Below, piece after piece: positions 1-6,439 of a stretch of 12,480 nt of DNA; within the stretch, counting starts at the first letter, position 1, and every line of letters begins with the position of its first letter. Origin of the DNA: Dictyocoela muelleri (Eukaryota > Microsporidia); NCBI GenBank assembly GCA_016256075.1, contig SDVU01000537.1, forward strand, positions 1 through 12,480, given 5' to 3'. Under the pieces are notes generated by a model. It was given only the letters and a program-made list of their open reading frames with translations. It searched no databases and had not been told where the DNA came from. The position numbers and the translations under genes were made by a program.

Positions 1-414
1 AATCGATATTCATCTGAAATATCACCATCTGGTTCAAACATGATATTTTCTTTATTTCTAATTTTCTTAAAATAGTCTCTTAAGCTTTCATATTTAAAAA
101 TGTATTTTTTTCATTATCTTTAATTTCTGAAAAAGCCGAATTAAGAGAAAAATCAAAATTTTCTCTTGTGTTTACAGCTAATTTTTAAATTTTGAATTCA
201 TTTTTAGCTTTACCAACCTAGAGGTTTCCTCTTCATGCCAATGTTTTACAAATACAGATATTTTTTGTGTTTCCAAGGAAAATTTGACTCTTCCTTCACA
301 ATCTCTGCGAATTCATCTCCAGTTTGATGTTTGTTTTCCTTCGTGATCTAAATTATAGATGAAATTCTTTAAAATTAATTTTTTTCCACCTTTTTGCGAA
401 TTTATTATTTTCAT
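1..414 (-). pseudogene. FLYWCH zinc-finger protein, decayed and cut by the left edge
   Basis: Reading leftward from ATG 414-412, the frame gives a FLYWCH-type finger: a KLILKNFIYNLD block (residues about 12-23), NWR at 31-33, then RRDCEGR (36-42) and a closing HWH (58-60). FLYWCH fingers bind DNA and in microsporidia often occur alone or ahead of MULE-type transposases. Here codon 34 (313-315), where the first zinc-binding Cys of the W-x-C motif belongs, is TGA. A TAG follows after the finger. The sequence then continues in other frames to KYESLRDYF near 72-100, the segment that follows the finger in the neighbouring gene at 859-1325. A CCTC a few bases upstream of the ATG may be a weak version of the CCC start signal. 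Whether this is a host DNA-binding protein or a transposon remnant cannot be decided, because the rest lies outside the window. Confidence 0.7.
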
Positions 415-422
415 ATAGAGGT

Positions 423-489
423 AAAAAGTTTGACATTTTTATTTAAAAAGTCTAGCATTTTTCGATAAAAAGTCTGGCATTTTTTCGGT
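423..489. repeat. 22-bp tandem repeat, three units
   Basis: Three consecutive units (423-444, 445-466, 467-489) each read AAAAAGTyTrrCATTTTT followed by a variable end. The last unit carries GGCATTTTTTCGGT, the same word that forms the hairpin just downstream at 508-539. Confidence 0.8.
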
Positions 490-507
490 AAAAACGCAAT
501 TACACAA

Positions 508-539
508 AACCGAAAAAATGCCTTCGGCATTTTTCGGTT
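508..539. repeat. short palindrome with 3-base tip
   Basis: An inverted repeat pairs AACCGAAAAAATGCC with GGCATTTTTCGGTT around the tip TTC. A direct copy of the right arm lies upstream at 476-489, so the arrangement is direct, inverted, direct. It could form a strong hairpin. No adjacent gene suggests a terminator role. Confidence 0.75.
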
Positions 540-595
540 AATGAATAAGTAATTTCAATTTTATTTTTTTTAAGTAGGTGTTTACCATGTATACC

Positions 596-865
596 GCTTT
601 AGAGACGCCAGGAGATTGAAGATGGCAAGAAACTGTAAATCAAAATGATATACTTAATCATCTGTTGTTTAATAATCTCGGGACAATTCTAAAATTATTC
701 AATATTTATACTTTTACCTAATTTGGTAAAGCCGAATTAGGAAAAAGTATACATATTTGACTAATTTTAGAAAAATGCTCCGGGATTATTAAACAACAGA
801 TAATTTAGTCTATCATTTTGATTTACAGTTTCTTGCCATCTTAAATTTTCTGGCGTCCTTAAAGC
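596..865. mobile_element. palindromic (fold-back) miniature element, 270 bp
   Basis: The two halves are imperfect reverse complements along nearly their whole length. The left end GCTTTAGAGACGCC matches the right end GGCGTCCTTAAAGC, and both arms contain GATGGCAAGAAACTG (left strand sense) and TGTTGTTTAATAATC. The centre folds around CCTAATTTGGTAAAG near 718-735. No coding capacity is seen. The flanks ATGTATACC (587-595) and ATGTTATTACC (866-876) are similar but not a clean target duplication, so the superfamily is unassigned. The right end abuts the 3' end of the FLYWCH gene at 859-1325, whose last codons read into the element, so the insertion appears to have cut that gene. Confidence 0.85.
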
Positions 866-1325
866 ATGTTATTACCAAATTTTCGCCATTTAAAATTGAT
901 TTTCACATAATCAAATGTATCAATGTATTTTTTATTAAATAGTTTAGCTATTTTTTTTGTTAATAAATCTCTAAGGCTATCATATTTTGGTAAAGGTAAG
1001 GATTCCAATTCATCATTATTAATGTCGCTAATATTTTTAATGAATGAATCATTAAAAAGCAAATCATTATTCAAGAAATTATTAGAAATATTATCTTTCA
1101 ACTTTTTCGATATTATTTCAGATTTGACATTCCATGATCGTGATTATTTCCTTTAATAATTATATTGTTTTGTAAATTTGTATATACGAAGCCTCGACAT
1201 ACCCGATTTTGGCATATCCATCTGTTATTATTTTTAATAATCCTGTCAAAATTATATAAATAATCTTTATATATTAACATTTTGCCACTTCTTTTAGATT
1301 TTGAAATTGTTATTTCGTGATTCAT
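859..1325 (-). pseudogene. FLYWCH zinc-finger protein, one frameshift, 3' end cut by a miniature element
   Basis: The first frame (1325 to 1113) holds a complete FLYWCH finger: LIYKDYLYN (residues 17-25), RWIC (35-38), RVCRGFVYT (41-49) and HDH (62-64). Predicted zinc ligands are C38, C43, H62 and H64. The second frame, open from about 1125 to 859, continues as VKSEIISKKLKDN and later LPLPKYDSLRDLLTKK, matching the KYESLRDYF segment of the gene at 1-414. One frameshift near 1115-1128, just after HDH, therefore separates the parts. It could be a true mutation or a sequencing error. The last codons (GNNML-stop) run into the palindromic element at 596-865, so the natural C-terminus is lost. The ATG at 1323-1325 is preceded directly by CCC (1326-1328), which fixes the start. 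It may be a DNA-binding host protein or the front part of a MULE-type transposase; no DDE domain is visible. Confidence 0.75.
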
Positions 1326-1328
1326 GGG
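1326..1328 (-). promoter_or_regulatory. CCC start-site motif of the FLYWCH gene
   Basis: On the minus strand the sequence reads GACCCATG. In microsporidia a CCC or similar motif next to the ATG marks transcription and translation starts with very short 5' leaders. Confidence 0.65.
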
Positions 1329-1363
1329 TCAACAAAATAAAAAAAAATATTTTTTTTGTTGAC
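1328..1363. repeat. A/T-cored palindrome abutting the FLYWCH start
   Basis: GTCAACAAAA at the left pairs with TTTTGTTGAC at the right through a run of A then T. It shares its first base with the CCC motif of the FLYWCH gene and so lies exactly in the promoter position. It may be regulatory or only another of the many palindromes here. Confidence 0.6.
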
Positions 1364-1376
1364 GAAAAAACAGATG

Positions 1377-1393
1377 TTTCGCCAAAGGCGAAA
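1377..1393. repeat. short palindrome with AAA tip
   Basis: TTTCGCC pairs with GGCGAAA around the tip AAA. A near copy of the right arm (GACGAAAAAAC) lies upstream from 1361, again direct, inverted, direct. Confidence 0.7.
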
Positions 1394-1410
1394 AAAACAA
1401 ACTTCCGTAG

Positions 1411-1733
1411 AATATACAGTTGTTTCAGTGTGGTATAGCTGATTAAGACATGGTCTAACATGACAATGAAGCAGAATAGACTCTAATAGGTGTGGGGATG
1501 AGTGCGGCGACCCATCTCGGCAAAAAGTAGTGAAAAATAAAATTTCATGAGAGGCCACTAATTACCTATATCCTGCTGAATCATTGATCTAACTAAAATC
1601 GCATATATAGCTGGGCTTCTGGGTAGCTTAAGAAGTAACGTATTATTGGAACACCAAGAACCAAAAGTCTAAAGACTATGGTAGGAGACTACTCTTCAGG
1701 TTGGCAGCTATGAATGTTGTCAACATGTAATAT
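1411..1733 (-). repeat. 323-bp interspersed repeat, copy A
   Basis: This copy is the reverse complement of 4533-4855 along its full 323 bp with scattered substitutions. Shared blocks include TTTTGGTTCTTGGTGTTC, CACTACTTTTTGCCGAGATG and GACCATGTCTTAATCAGC (minus-strand sense). A decayed partial third copy starts at 10635. No open reading frame runs through both copies. The two ends carry a weak mutual inverted similarity (ATAGCTG about 28 bases in from each end). I do not see a convincing target duplication, so the class is open. Confidence 0.85.
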
Positions 1734-1964
1734 ATATAAAATTATTTTTAATTCTTTGTGGATATAATTTTTAGAAAACCACATTTTTTGTTTTTTTTTA
1801 AAAATAAAATATAATTATTCTTATAATAAGTTATGTGAAAACAAATATAACAAAGAAAAGATGTGCATGACTTAATAAATTGTAATTTATATTTAAATCG
1901 TTAAATTATTATCTTGTATTGTCTTAAAAACATACTTGTATAGTTTAGATCAGCAATAACGCCC
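1734..1964. other. AT-rich spacer without a gene
   Basis: Low-complexity A/T sequence between repeat copy A and the small candidate gene. I see no supported feature in it. Confidence 0.6.
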
Positions 1965-2090
1965 ATGAATAAAAATATTCTCGGAGGAATTAACTTGTTG
2001 TCTAACAGGCATAGGGGGTGGGTCTTGCGCCTCAAAATAATTAATAAGAGATATTTTAATATTTTTTTCTTGATAATAAATTGCTTTTAA
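1965..2090 (+). CDS. possible small protein with CCCATG start, 41 aa
   Basis: ATG 1965-1967 follows CCC directly (GCCCATG), the same start context as the recognised genes here. The frame encodes 41 residues beginning MNKNILGGINLLSNRHRGWV and ending in a hydrophobic stretch (RYFNIFFLIINCF), which could be a membrane segment. It is locally richer in G and C than its surroundings. I recognise no family. It may be a small microsporidian membrane protein, the start of a decayed longer gene, or chance, since about one CCCATG is expected by luck in a window of this size and composition. Confidence 0.25.
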   Translation: MNKNILGGINLLSNRHRGWVLRLKIINKRYFNIFFLIINCF

Positions 2091-2194
2091 CGTATTAGCT
2101 CTTGTTTTATTCTGAATCTAGCCGTTTGAGCAATTGAAACATTCATTTCAGTTAGACATAAACCTATCTTTGATTTTCAATATGTTTTGGCATG

Positions 2195-2272
2195 TTTTTT
2201 TTCGATAATCATCTCTACACTTTCAAGATTCTTTTAATTACTGTCACATTACTCTGGTTGGATAAATCTATT
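2195..2272 (+). repeat. 78-bp direct repeat, copy 1
   Basis: Shares ATCTCTACACTTTCAAGATT, TTACTGTCACATTACTCTGG and TAGATAAATCTATT-type blocks with 2885-2962, 690 bp downstream. The two copies enclose the 9-bp minisatellite. It may be one end of a larger unrecognised repeat. Confidence 0.85.
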
Positions 2273-2496
2273 GCTGTGCCTTTTTTTACCGTAAGTCAAA
2301 TTTGGTCCGTTTTTCACCTAAAATATAAAAAAAATTAACGCCTAAGAAGACGAAAGAATTGACAGGGAAAAAAAAAAATAAATCTAAAGAACAGTCTAAA
2401 AAATAGCAATGATCGATATTTTTATAGCTTTAAAGAAGTTGGTATAGAAATATACATTTGCAGGTGTATTAAAAAGACCGGAAAGCCCTACTGAAA

Positions 2497-2676
2497 ACAA
2501 GCTTAACAAGCTTAACAATCTTAACAACCTTAACAAGCTTAACAAGCTTCACAACCTTAACAAGCTTAACAAGCTTAACATCCTTAACAAGTTTAACAAG
2601 CATAACAACCTTAACAACCTTAACAAACTTAACAAACTTAACAAACTTAACAAGCTTAACAACCTTAACAACCTTT
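2497..2676. repeat. 9-bp minisatellite, 20 units
   Basis: Twenty uninterrupted units of ACAAGCTTA and close variants (ACAACCTTA, ACAAACTTA) fill 180 bp without a length change. Because 9 is a multiple of three, an open frame runs through it on each strand: a VKx-repeat protein on the minus strand starting ATG 2684 and an NKL-type repeat on the plus strand. The minus-strand ATG lacks a CCC motif, so I treat this as a non-coding tandem repeat. Confidence 0.9.
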
Positions 2677-2836
2677 TTAGTCATTTTATAAAGAAAAAAT
2701 TACAAAAAGAACCATTCTTAAAAATACTCGCTAATACGATTAATAAAAATCTGTAAAATATTTAAATTATATTGTTATTTATTTTTTATTTAAATCTCGT
2801 TAAAATTTTTTTTTATTTCTCCTCATTTTAACCTTC

Positions 2837-2885
2837 AGGTGAAAAATAGACCTAATTTCACCTACGGTGAAAAATAGGTCCGACG
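2837..2885. repeat. hairpin repeat family, copy 1
   Basis: GGTGAAAAATAGACC (direct) is followed by a palindrome pairing GACCTAATTTCACC with GGTGAAAAATAGGTC around the tip TAC (2849-2880). It aligns with 5022-5070 and more loosely with 4162-4218. The GGTG of this copy is TGTG in the other, and the change appears in every repeated arm of that copy. Confidence 0.75.
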
Positions 2886-2962
2886 TTTTTTTTGATGATA
2901 ATCTCTACACTTTCAAGATTCTAATAATTACTGTCACATTACTCTGGTTAGATAAATCTATT
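2885..2962 (+). repeat. 78-bp direct repeat, copy 2
   Basis: Second copy of 2195-2272, with a few substitutions. It follows directly on the hairpin repeat ending at 2885. Confidence 0.85.
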
Positions 2963-3009
2963 CCACATTGGTTAACTTAATAACCGCTGTATTTATTTAG
3001 GCTGGACGG

Positions 3010-3520
3010 CGATTCGCCACCGATTTTTTAACTATTATGAAACTTCAGACAATAATTATAAAAGCGCAAAATGAAACAAGAAAGGCAGTTTTTGGTGGTA
3101 ATGCATATGAAAAGCACAAAAACGCGAAAATAGTTCCAGGGATTGTGAATACAGAAAATGTAAAAATGACTTTTACAATGAAGGCGCTGTTTAACCACTA
3201 GTGATGACACATCGATAACGATATTTATATGAAATTTTGTATATATACATTCGTTTTTATCAATTTTTTTCATGGGTGTTGGGGATTTTTTTATTAACAC
3301 CAATTATAACCCGATTTCACAATCAATTTTTGCATTTCACGTATTCACGTCTACTGGAAGTTGTTTCGTTCGCGACTTTGTGAATGTTATATTTATACGC
3401 GACATAAAGCAGCCTTTATGGCCTGATTTAGCCTTTATTACCATTGTCAGAATTTTCATAATAGTTAAAAAATCAGTGTCGAAAAAAGCGGTGTTTCGCC
3501 ACTAAGTGGCGAATCGCCGC
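3010..3520. repeat. imperfect inverted-repeat element, about 510 bp
   Basis: The left part (3010-3085) and the reverse complement of the right part (3440-3520) share a GGCGATTCGCCAC tip and a 21-base identical block, GATTTTTTAACTATTATGAA plus A, then alternate match and mismatch up to an AAAGGC block. The right end contains a further palindrome, TTCGCCAC-TAA-GTGGCGAA (3488-3520). The middle is not repeated. Local G+C is above that of the surroundings. It may be a decayed fold-back transposon or two inverted copies of a short gene segment. Confidence 0.6.
3028..3273 (-). CDS. possible small cysteine-rich membrane protein with CCCATG start, 81 aa
   Basis: On the minus strand ATG 3273-3271 follows CCC directly (ACACCCATG). 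The frame then runs 81 codons to 3028, starting MKKIDKNECIYTKFHINIV. It contains eight or so cysteines and a hydrophobic stretch (FRVFVLFICITT) in the second half that could span a membrane. The frame stays open upstream of the ATG, but the CCC position argues for this start. No family is recognised. Its 3' part lies in the left arm of the inverted repeat at 3010-3520, and a 54-codon plus-strand frame (3037-3201) overlaps it in antisense, so at most one is real. Being open over 81 codons in AT-rich DNA is mild support only. Confidence 0.3.
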   Translation of the reverse strand: MKKIDKNECIYTKFHINIVIDVSSLVVKQRLHCKSHFYIFCIHNPWNYFRVFVLFICITTKNCLSCFILRFYNYCLKFHNS

Positions 3521-4161
3521 TTAACGATTTATTTATAAATCTTCTTTTGCCCTATTATTACTTATAGAGTTAATACTCGCGTAGTTTTATTTTTAAGTGG
3601 TAGAAATCTATAAAAATAAGGAAAAATTTATTTTTTTATTATATTTTATAAATAGAAGGTGATAAATTTTAGTTAGAAACGGGTTAGAACCTCCTCTAAG
3701 GATTCGTAAATTCAGGAAAAGAAACACAAACTCTATTTCAGATAAAATTCCAAAAACTTTTATAAAAGTTTCAAGAGGTCTGGCAACTGTATTTATTCTT
3801 CTCCAAAGATATTAATTTACATCATTTATGAATTTTTGTGCTCGGTACAACTCATCTACTTATTAAATCTACCTTAAATTGAGACTACACGCTCTATTAG
3901 ATTTTCATGATATCCTTAATTTTTTTTCACATGTTAATGATTTGCAATTGTTTATTTCATATTTTTACGTCGGAATATTAATAATATTTATGAAAATCTG
4001 TTTTTTTTTGATTTTCAATTTATATTTTAGAGAAACTTAACAAAAGTCTCTTTATTACTATTTTGTAATATTTAAAGCATAATATTGTGGTTTCTCTAAC
4101 TGAACCTAAACTCGAGGGAGCTTTCTAATTCTATCACAAATAAAGATGGTGAGACAGCCTG
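3521..4161. other. AT-rich region without a gene
   Basis: Both strands are broken by frequent stops. I see no CCC-preceded ATG, repeat or recognisable protein fragment in this 640-bp stretch. Confidence 0.6.
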
Positions 4162-4218
4162 GGCTCATTATTCACATAATGTGAAAACGCCTTTTTCACA
4201 TAATATTAAAAACGAGCC
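4162..4218. repeat. hairpin repeat family, double copy
   Basis: TTCACA-TAA-TGTGAA (4171-4185) is followed by GTGAAAACGCCTTTTTCAC and a second, eroded half of the same palindrome. It is framed by GGGCTC on the left and GAGCC on the right. The core is identical to the one at 5042-5056. Confidence 0.7.
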
Positions 4219-4532
4219 AAACGCATTGATAGAACAAAAAAACACTCTTCACATACATCTAATTTTCCGGGAGTATAAACCAGGTATTTGAATACATTTA
4301 TTAATGCTGAAAATCTAAATTGTTACTATTTTAAATGGATTCTAAAACACGAACAATTCATATCTGAAATAAATATCTGCGTGTTATTATATAAAAATGC
4401 TTTAAAATTTAGACCCTATTAAGAAATCGGCTAATTCATATGAATTTCTTAGTAGTATCGAATATTTTTATATATGTTATCACGAATTTTGATAGAAAAT
4501 TAAATTAAATAAATTTATAATTATATATTACA
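4219..4532. other. AT-rich region, one small palindrome
   Basis: No gene is seen. TAAGAAAT and ATTTCTTA pair across 4420-4451, with a CATATG-centred inner palindrome. It is similar in size to the other hairpins of the window. Confidence 0.5.
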
Positions 4533-4855
4533 TATATTACATGCTGACAACATCCTAAGCTGCCAACACGGATAGCTGTCTCCTACCTTTGATATGCGAC
4601 TTTTGGTTCTTGGTGTTCCTATAATATGTTACTTCCTAAGCTACTCAGAAGCCCTGATGTATACGCGATTTTAGTTTTATCAATGGCTCGGCAGGATACA
4701 GGTAATTAGCAGCTTTTCATGAATTTTTATTTTTCACTACTTTTTGCCGAGATGCGTCGCCGCATTCATTCCCACACCTAAGAGAGTCTTTTTGCTTCAT
4801 TGACATATTAGACCATGTCTTAATCAGCTATAACACACTTAAACATCTGTATATT
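4533..4855 (+). repeat. 323-bp interspersed repeat, copy B
   Basis: This is the inverted partner of 1411-1733, with the same length and matching ends (ATATTACATG at one, CTGTATATT at the other). The two enclose 2.8 kb of unrelated sequence. The outer flanks differ and show no shared target duplication, so a single composite element is not proven. Two independent insertions are as likely. Confidence 0.85.
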
Positions 4856-4913
4856 AAACTATTTCCTACAGTTTTTGGCCACTTAATGACATTCCCTCAT
4901 TATTTATTAAATA

Positions 4914-4988
4914 GTGACGTCAGCGAGATTCGAACCACGATACTTAAATTTTACATTCAACAGTTTTAACCACTGGGCTATCCGTCCC
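4914..4988 (-). repeat. decayed tRNA-like sequence (tRNA relic or SINE head)
   Basis: On the minus strand there is a full A box, TAGCCCAGTGG (4970-4980), and a B box, GGTTCGAATCT (4926-4936), about 33 bases apart as in a tRNA gene. The ends GGGACGG and CGTCAC can partly pair like an acceptor stem. The T stem (CGTGG against CTCGC) and the D stem do not pair, so a working tRNA is unlikely. It is therefore a pseudo-tRNA or the head of a tRNA-derived retroposon. No poly-A tail or target duplication was seen. Confidence 0.55.
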
Positions 4989-5021
4989 TTAAAAATATTT
5001 TATTTTTAATCCATATTTTTT

Positions 5022-5070
5022 ATGTGAAAAATAGACCATTATTCACATAATGTGAAAAATGAGCCTAACG
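5022..5070. repeat. hairpin repeat family, copy 3
   Basis: TGTGAAAAATAGACC, then TTCACA-TAA-TGTGAA (5042-5056), then AAATGAGCCTAACG. It aligns base for base with 2837-2885 with paired changes. Confidence 0.75.
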
Positions 5071-5379
5071 GGTGAGTTAATAATTTTGCCCTTTACAATT
5101 ATGCTTTTAAAAACTTGACCTGAAGATACTTCAAAATTTTATGGGCGTATTTAGCTGTTTATTTGCTAATTACTCCGATATACTGTCTTTTAACACGTTT
5201 TATGTGTTGATAGAAATGTTTGAATTTTTTGTTTAATTGTATTCAAAATTTTTCTTGAATCAAGAGCAAACAATAAAATTTATTCACAAAAAAAATTTTT
5301 TGAATTTAAAATTATAACCCTGAACAAAACAGTTTAACTTCTCCAACAGCATAAATTAGTGTAACTCATTCTAATATCA
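5071..5379. other. AT-rich region without a gene
   Basis: No open frame, repeat or RNA feature that I can support. Confidence 0.5.
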
Positions 5380-5637
5380 ATGAAAAATAATGTATCATCT
5401 TCTAATCTTGATTACGAAGAACAATCAGAAAATCTCATGTCTAAAAGAACATGATTGATTTTAAACAACGAATCAATATGATTTTTGTTTATTAAAGATC
5501 TTGGGTTTTTAAGTTCTTCTTAAAATTCATTTTATGGGGATTCCAGTTTAATGTTTAAACTCAGATTTTCTAAAATAAAAATGTCGAATTACCCGGGTTT
5601 GGACACTAGCGCGTTATTTTCCAATAATTTTGCATAG
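5380..5637 (+). pseudogene. possible relic of a protein gene, unrecognised
   Basis: One frame from ATG 5380 to TAG 5635-5637 spans 85 codons with only three internal stops, fewer than expected in such AT-rich DNA. It reads like protein: VSSSNLDYEEQSENLMSKRT near the start and MSNYPGLDTSALFSNNFA at the end, with the only CCCGGG-type codons of the area. Stops lie after KRT, after NNESI and after FLSSS. I do not recognise a family. It could be an old host gene or mere chance. Confidence 0.25.
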
Positions 5638-5893
5638 TATTTAATCCTTAATTTCTAAATTATATTTAAGAATTTATACCAGCGAGTATAAAGAACATAA
5701 ATCAGAGTTTGACAAAAATAGCAGTTAATTCTTAAAATAATAAATTACATGCTTGTTATTTATAAAATAATAAATGCGAATGATCTTAAATTATACAACC
5801 TCATTAAAAATTGATATTGCTTTAAATTACATTAAGATCGATAAAGAACAAATTAATTCGAATCAATATTTTCGGTTAAAAATCGATATTTTT

Positions 5894-6376
5894 TTAATCA
5901 ATATTTAATATTTTTTTAAAATCACAAATATTTTCAATATAAATTACACCATCGCTTCCATTATTTTTACCTAAAATATAAACCAATCCAGTATAAAACT
6001 TTCTAATTTCTTTCAAATCAGATTCTCTAGCCATAAATACGATTTCTTCACCAAAACGCGGCTTGTAAGATTTAAAAGTATTATTTTCAATATTAATATT
6101 TTGTTGATTTTTAAATTTCATTTCATTTTTATTGAAATCATCATTTATTGAATTATTTTCATTTTTAAAATGTTTTTCACTTATTAAAATATTTTTATAA
6201 TTTAAAGTATATTCTTTAATAGTTGGTAATGTTTCATATTTTTGCCCAATAATTGAATTTATAGCCACTGTTTTTCCACAATTTCGAGGTCCAATAAAAA
6301 CAATATGTCTCTTTTTTAGCCATTTAAAAATTAAATATCCAATAATTAGAAATAATATAAAGAGTATAATCATCAT
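5894..6376 (-). CDS. membrane-anchored GTPase, SRP receptor beta subunit-like, short at C-terminus
   Basis: The 160-residue protein opens with one membrane segment (about residues 3-17, ILFILFLIIGYLIF), a basic WLKKR stop, then a beta strand and P-loop GPRNCGKT (29-36). PTIKEYT (51-57) fits the G2 threonine. This order, an N-terminal anchor followed at once by a small-GTPase fold, is that of the SRP receptor beta subunit, which holds SRP receptor alpha at the ER membrane. Residues 71-99 are an Asn/Lys-rich insert, common in AT-rich genomes. No DxPGH motif is clear; DLKEIRKFY (from 120) lies where it would be. GVIYIENICDF (143-153) resembles the strand before G4, so G4 and G5 seem missing and the protein is short for the family (usually over 200). 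It may be a truncated copy. The start is set by the CCC next to ATG. It is the only long intact gene in the window. Confidence 0.6.
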   Translation of the reverse strand: MMIILFILFLIIGYLIFKWLKKRHIVFIGPRNCGKTVAINSIIGQKYETLPTIKEYTLNYKNILISEKHFKNENNSINDDFNKNEMKFKNQQNINIENNTFKSYKPRFGEEIVFMARESDLKEIRKFYTGLVYILGKNNGSDGVIYIENICDFKKILNID

Positions 6377-6379
6377 GGG
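6377..6379 (-). promoter_or_regulatory. CCC start-site motif of the GTPase gene
   Basis: Minus strand reads ATACCCATGATG. The CCC touches the first ATG, arguing for 6376 rather than the second ATG one codon later. Confidence 0.65.
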
Positions 6380-6439
6380 TATGAAATTTATTTACAAATT
6401 ATAATTTTAATTAAAATTTAAAACATTACATTATAAATA

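Noticed and set aside
313-315. TGA at an expected Cys codon as recoding
   Set aside because: The same gene has further stops and frame changes, so simple decay explains it.
923-1156. Plus-strand 77-residue frame
   Set aside because: It is antisense to the FLYWCH gene, which has family support.
1322-1558. Minus-strand 78-residue frame
   Set aside because: It runs across the edge of repeat copy A; copy B does not keep the frame, and it collides with the FLYWCH promoter.
2469-2684. Minus-strand 71-residue VKx-repeat frame
   Set aside because: It is the product of a 9-bp repeat, which keeps any open frame open. The ATG has no CCC motif and the non-repeat parts are very short.
3272-3505. Plus-strand 77-residue frame
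   Set aside because: No start motif and no family. It lies in the right part of the inverted-repeat element and conflicts with the minus-strand frame at 3337-3459.
1411-4855. A single transposon bounded by 323-bp inverted repeats
   Set aside because: No target duplication joins the outer flanks and the interior holds no transposase, so I report only the repeat pair.
4914-4988. Functional tRNA gene
   Set aside because: Promoter boxes fit, but T and D stems do not pair and no anticodon loop is convincing.
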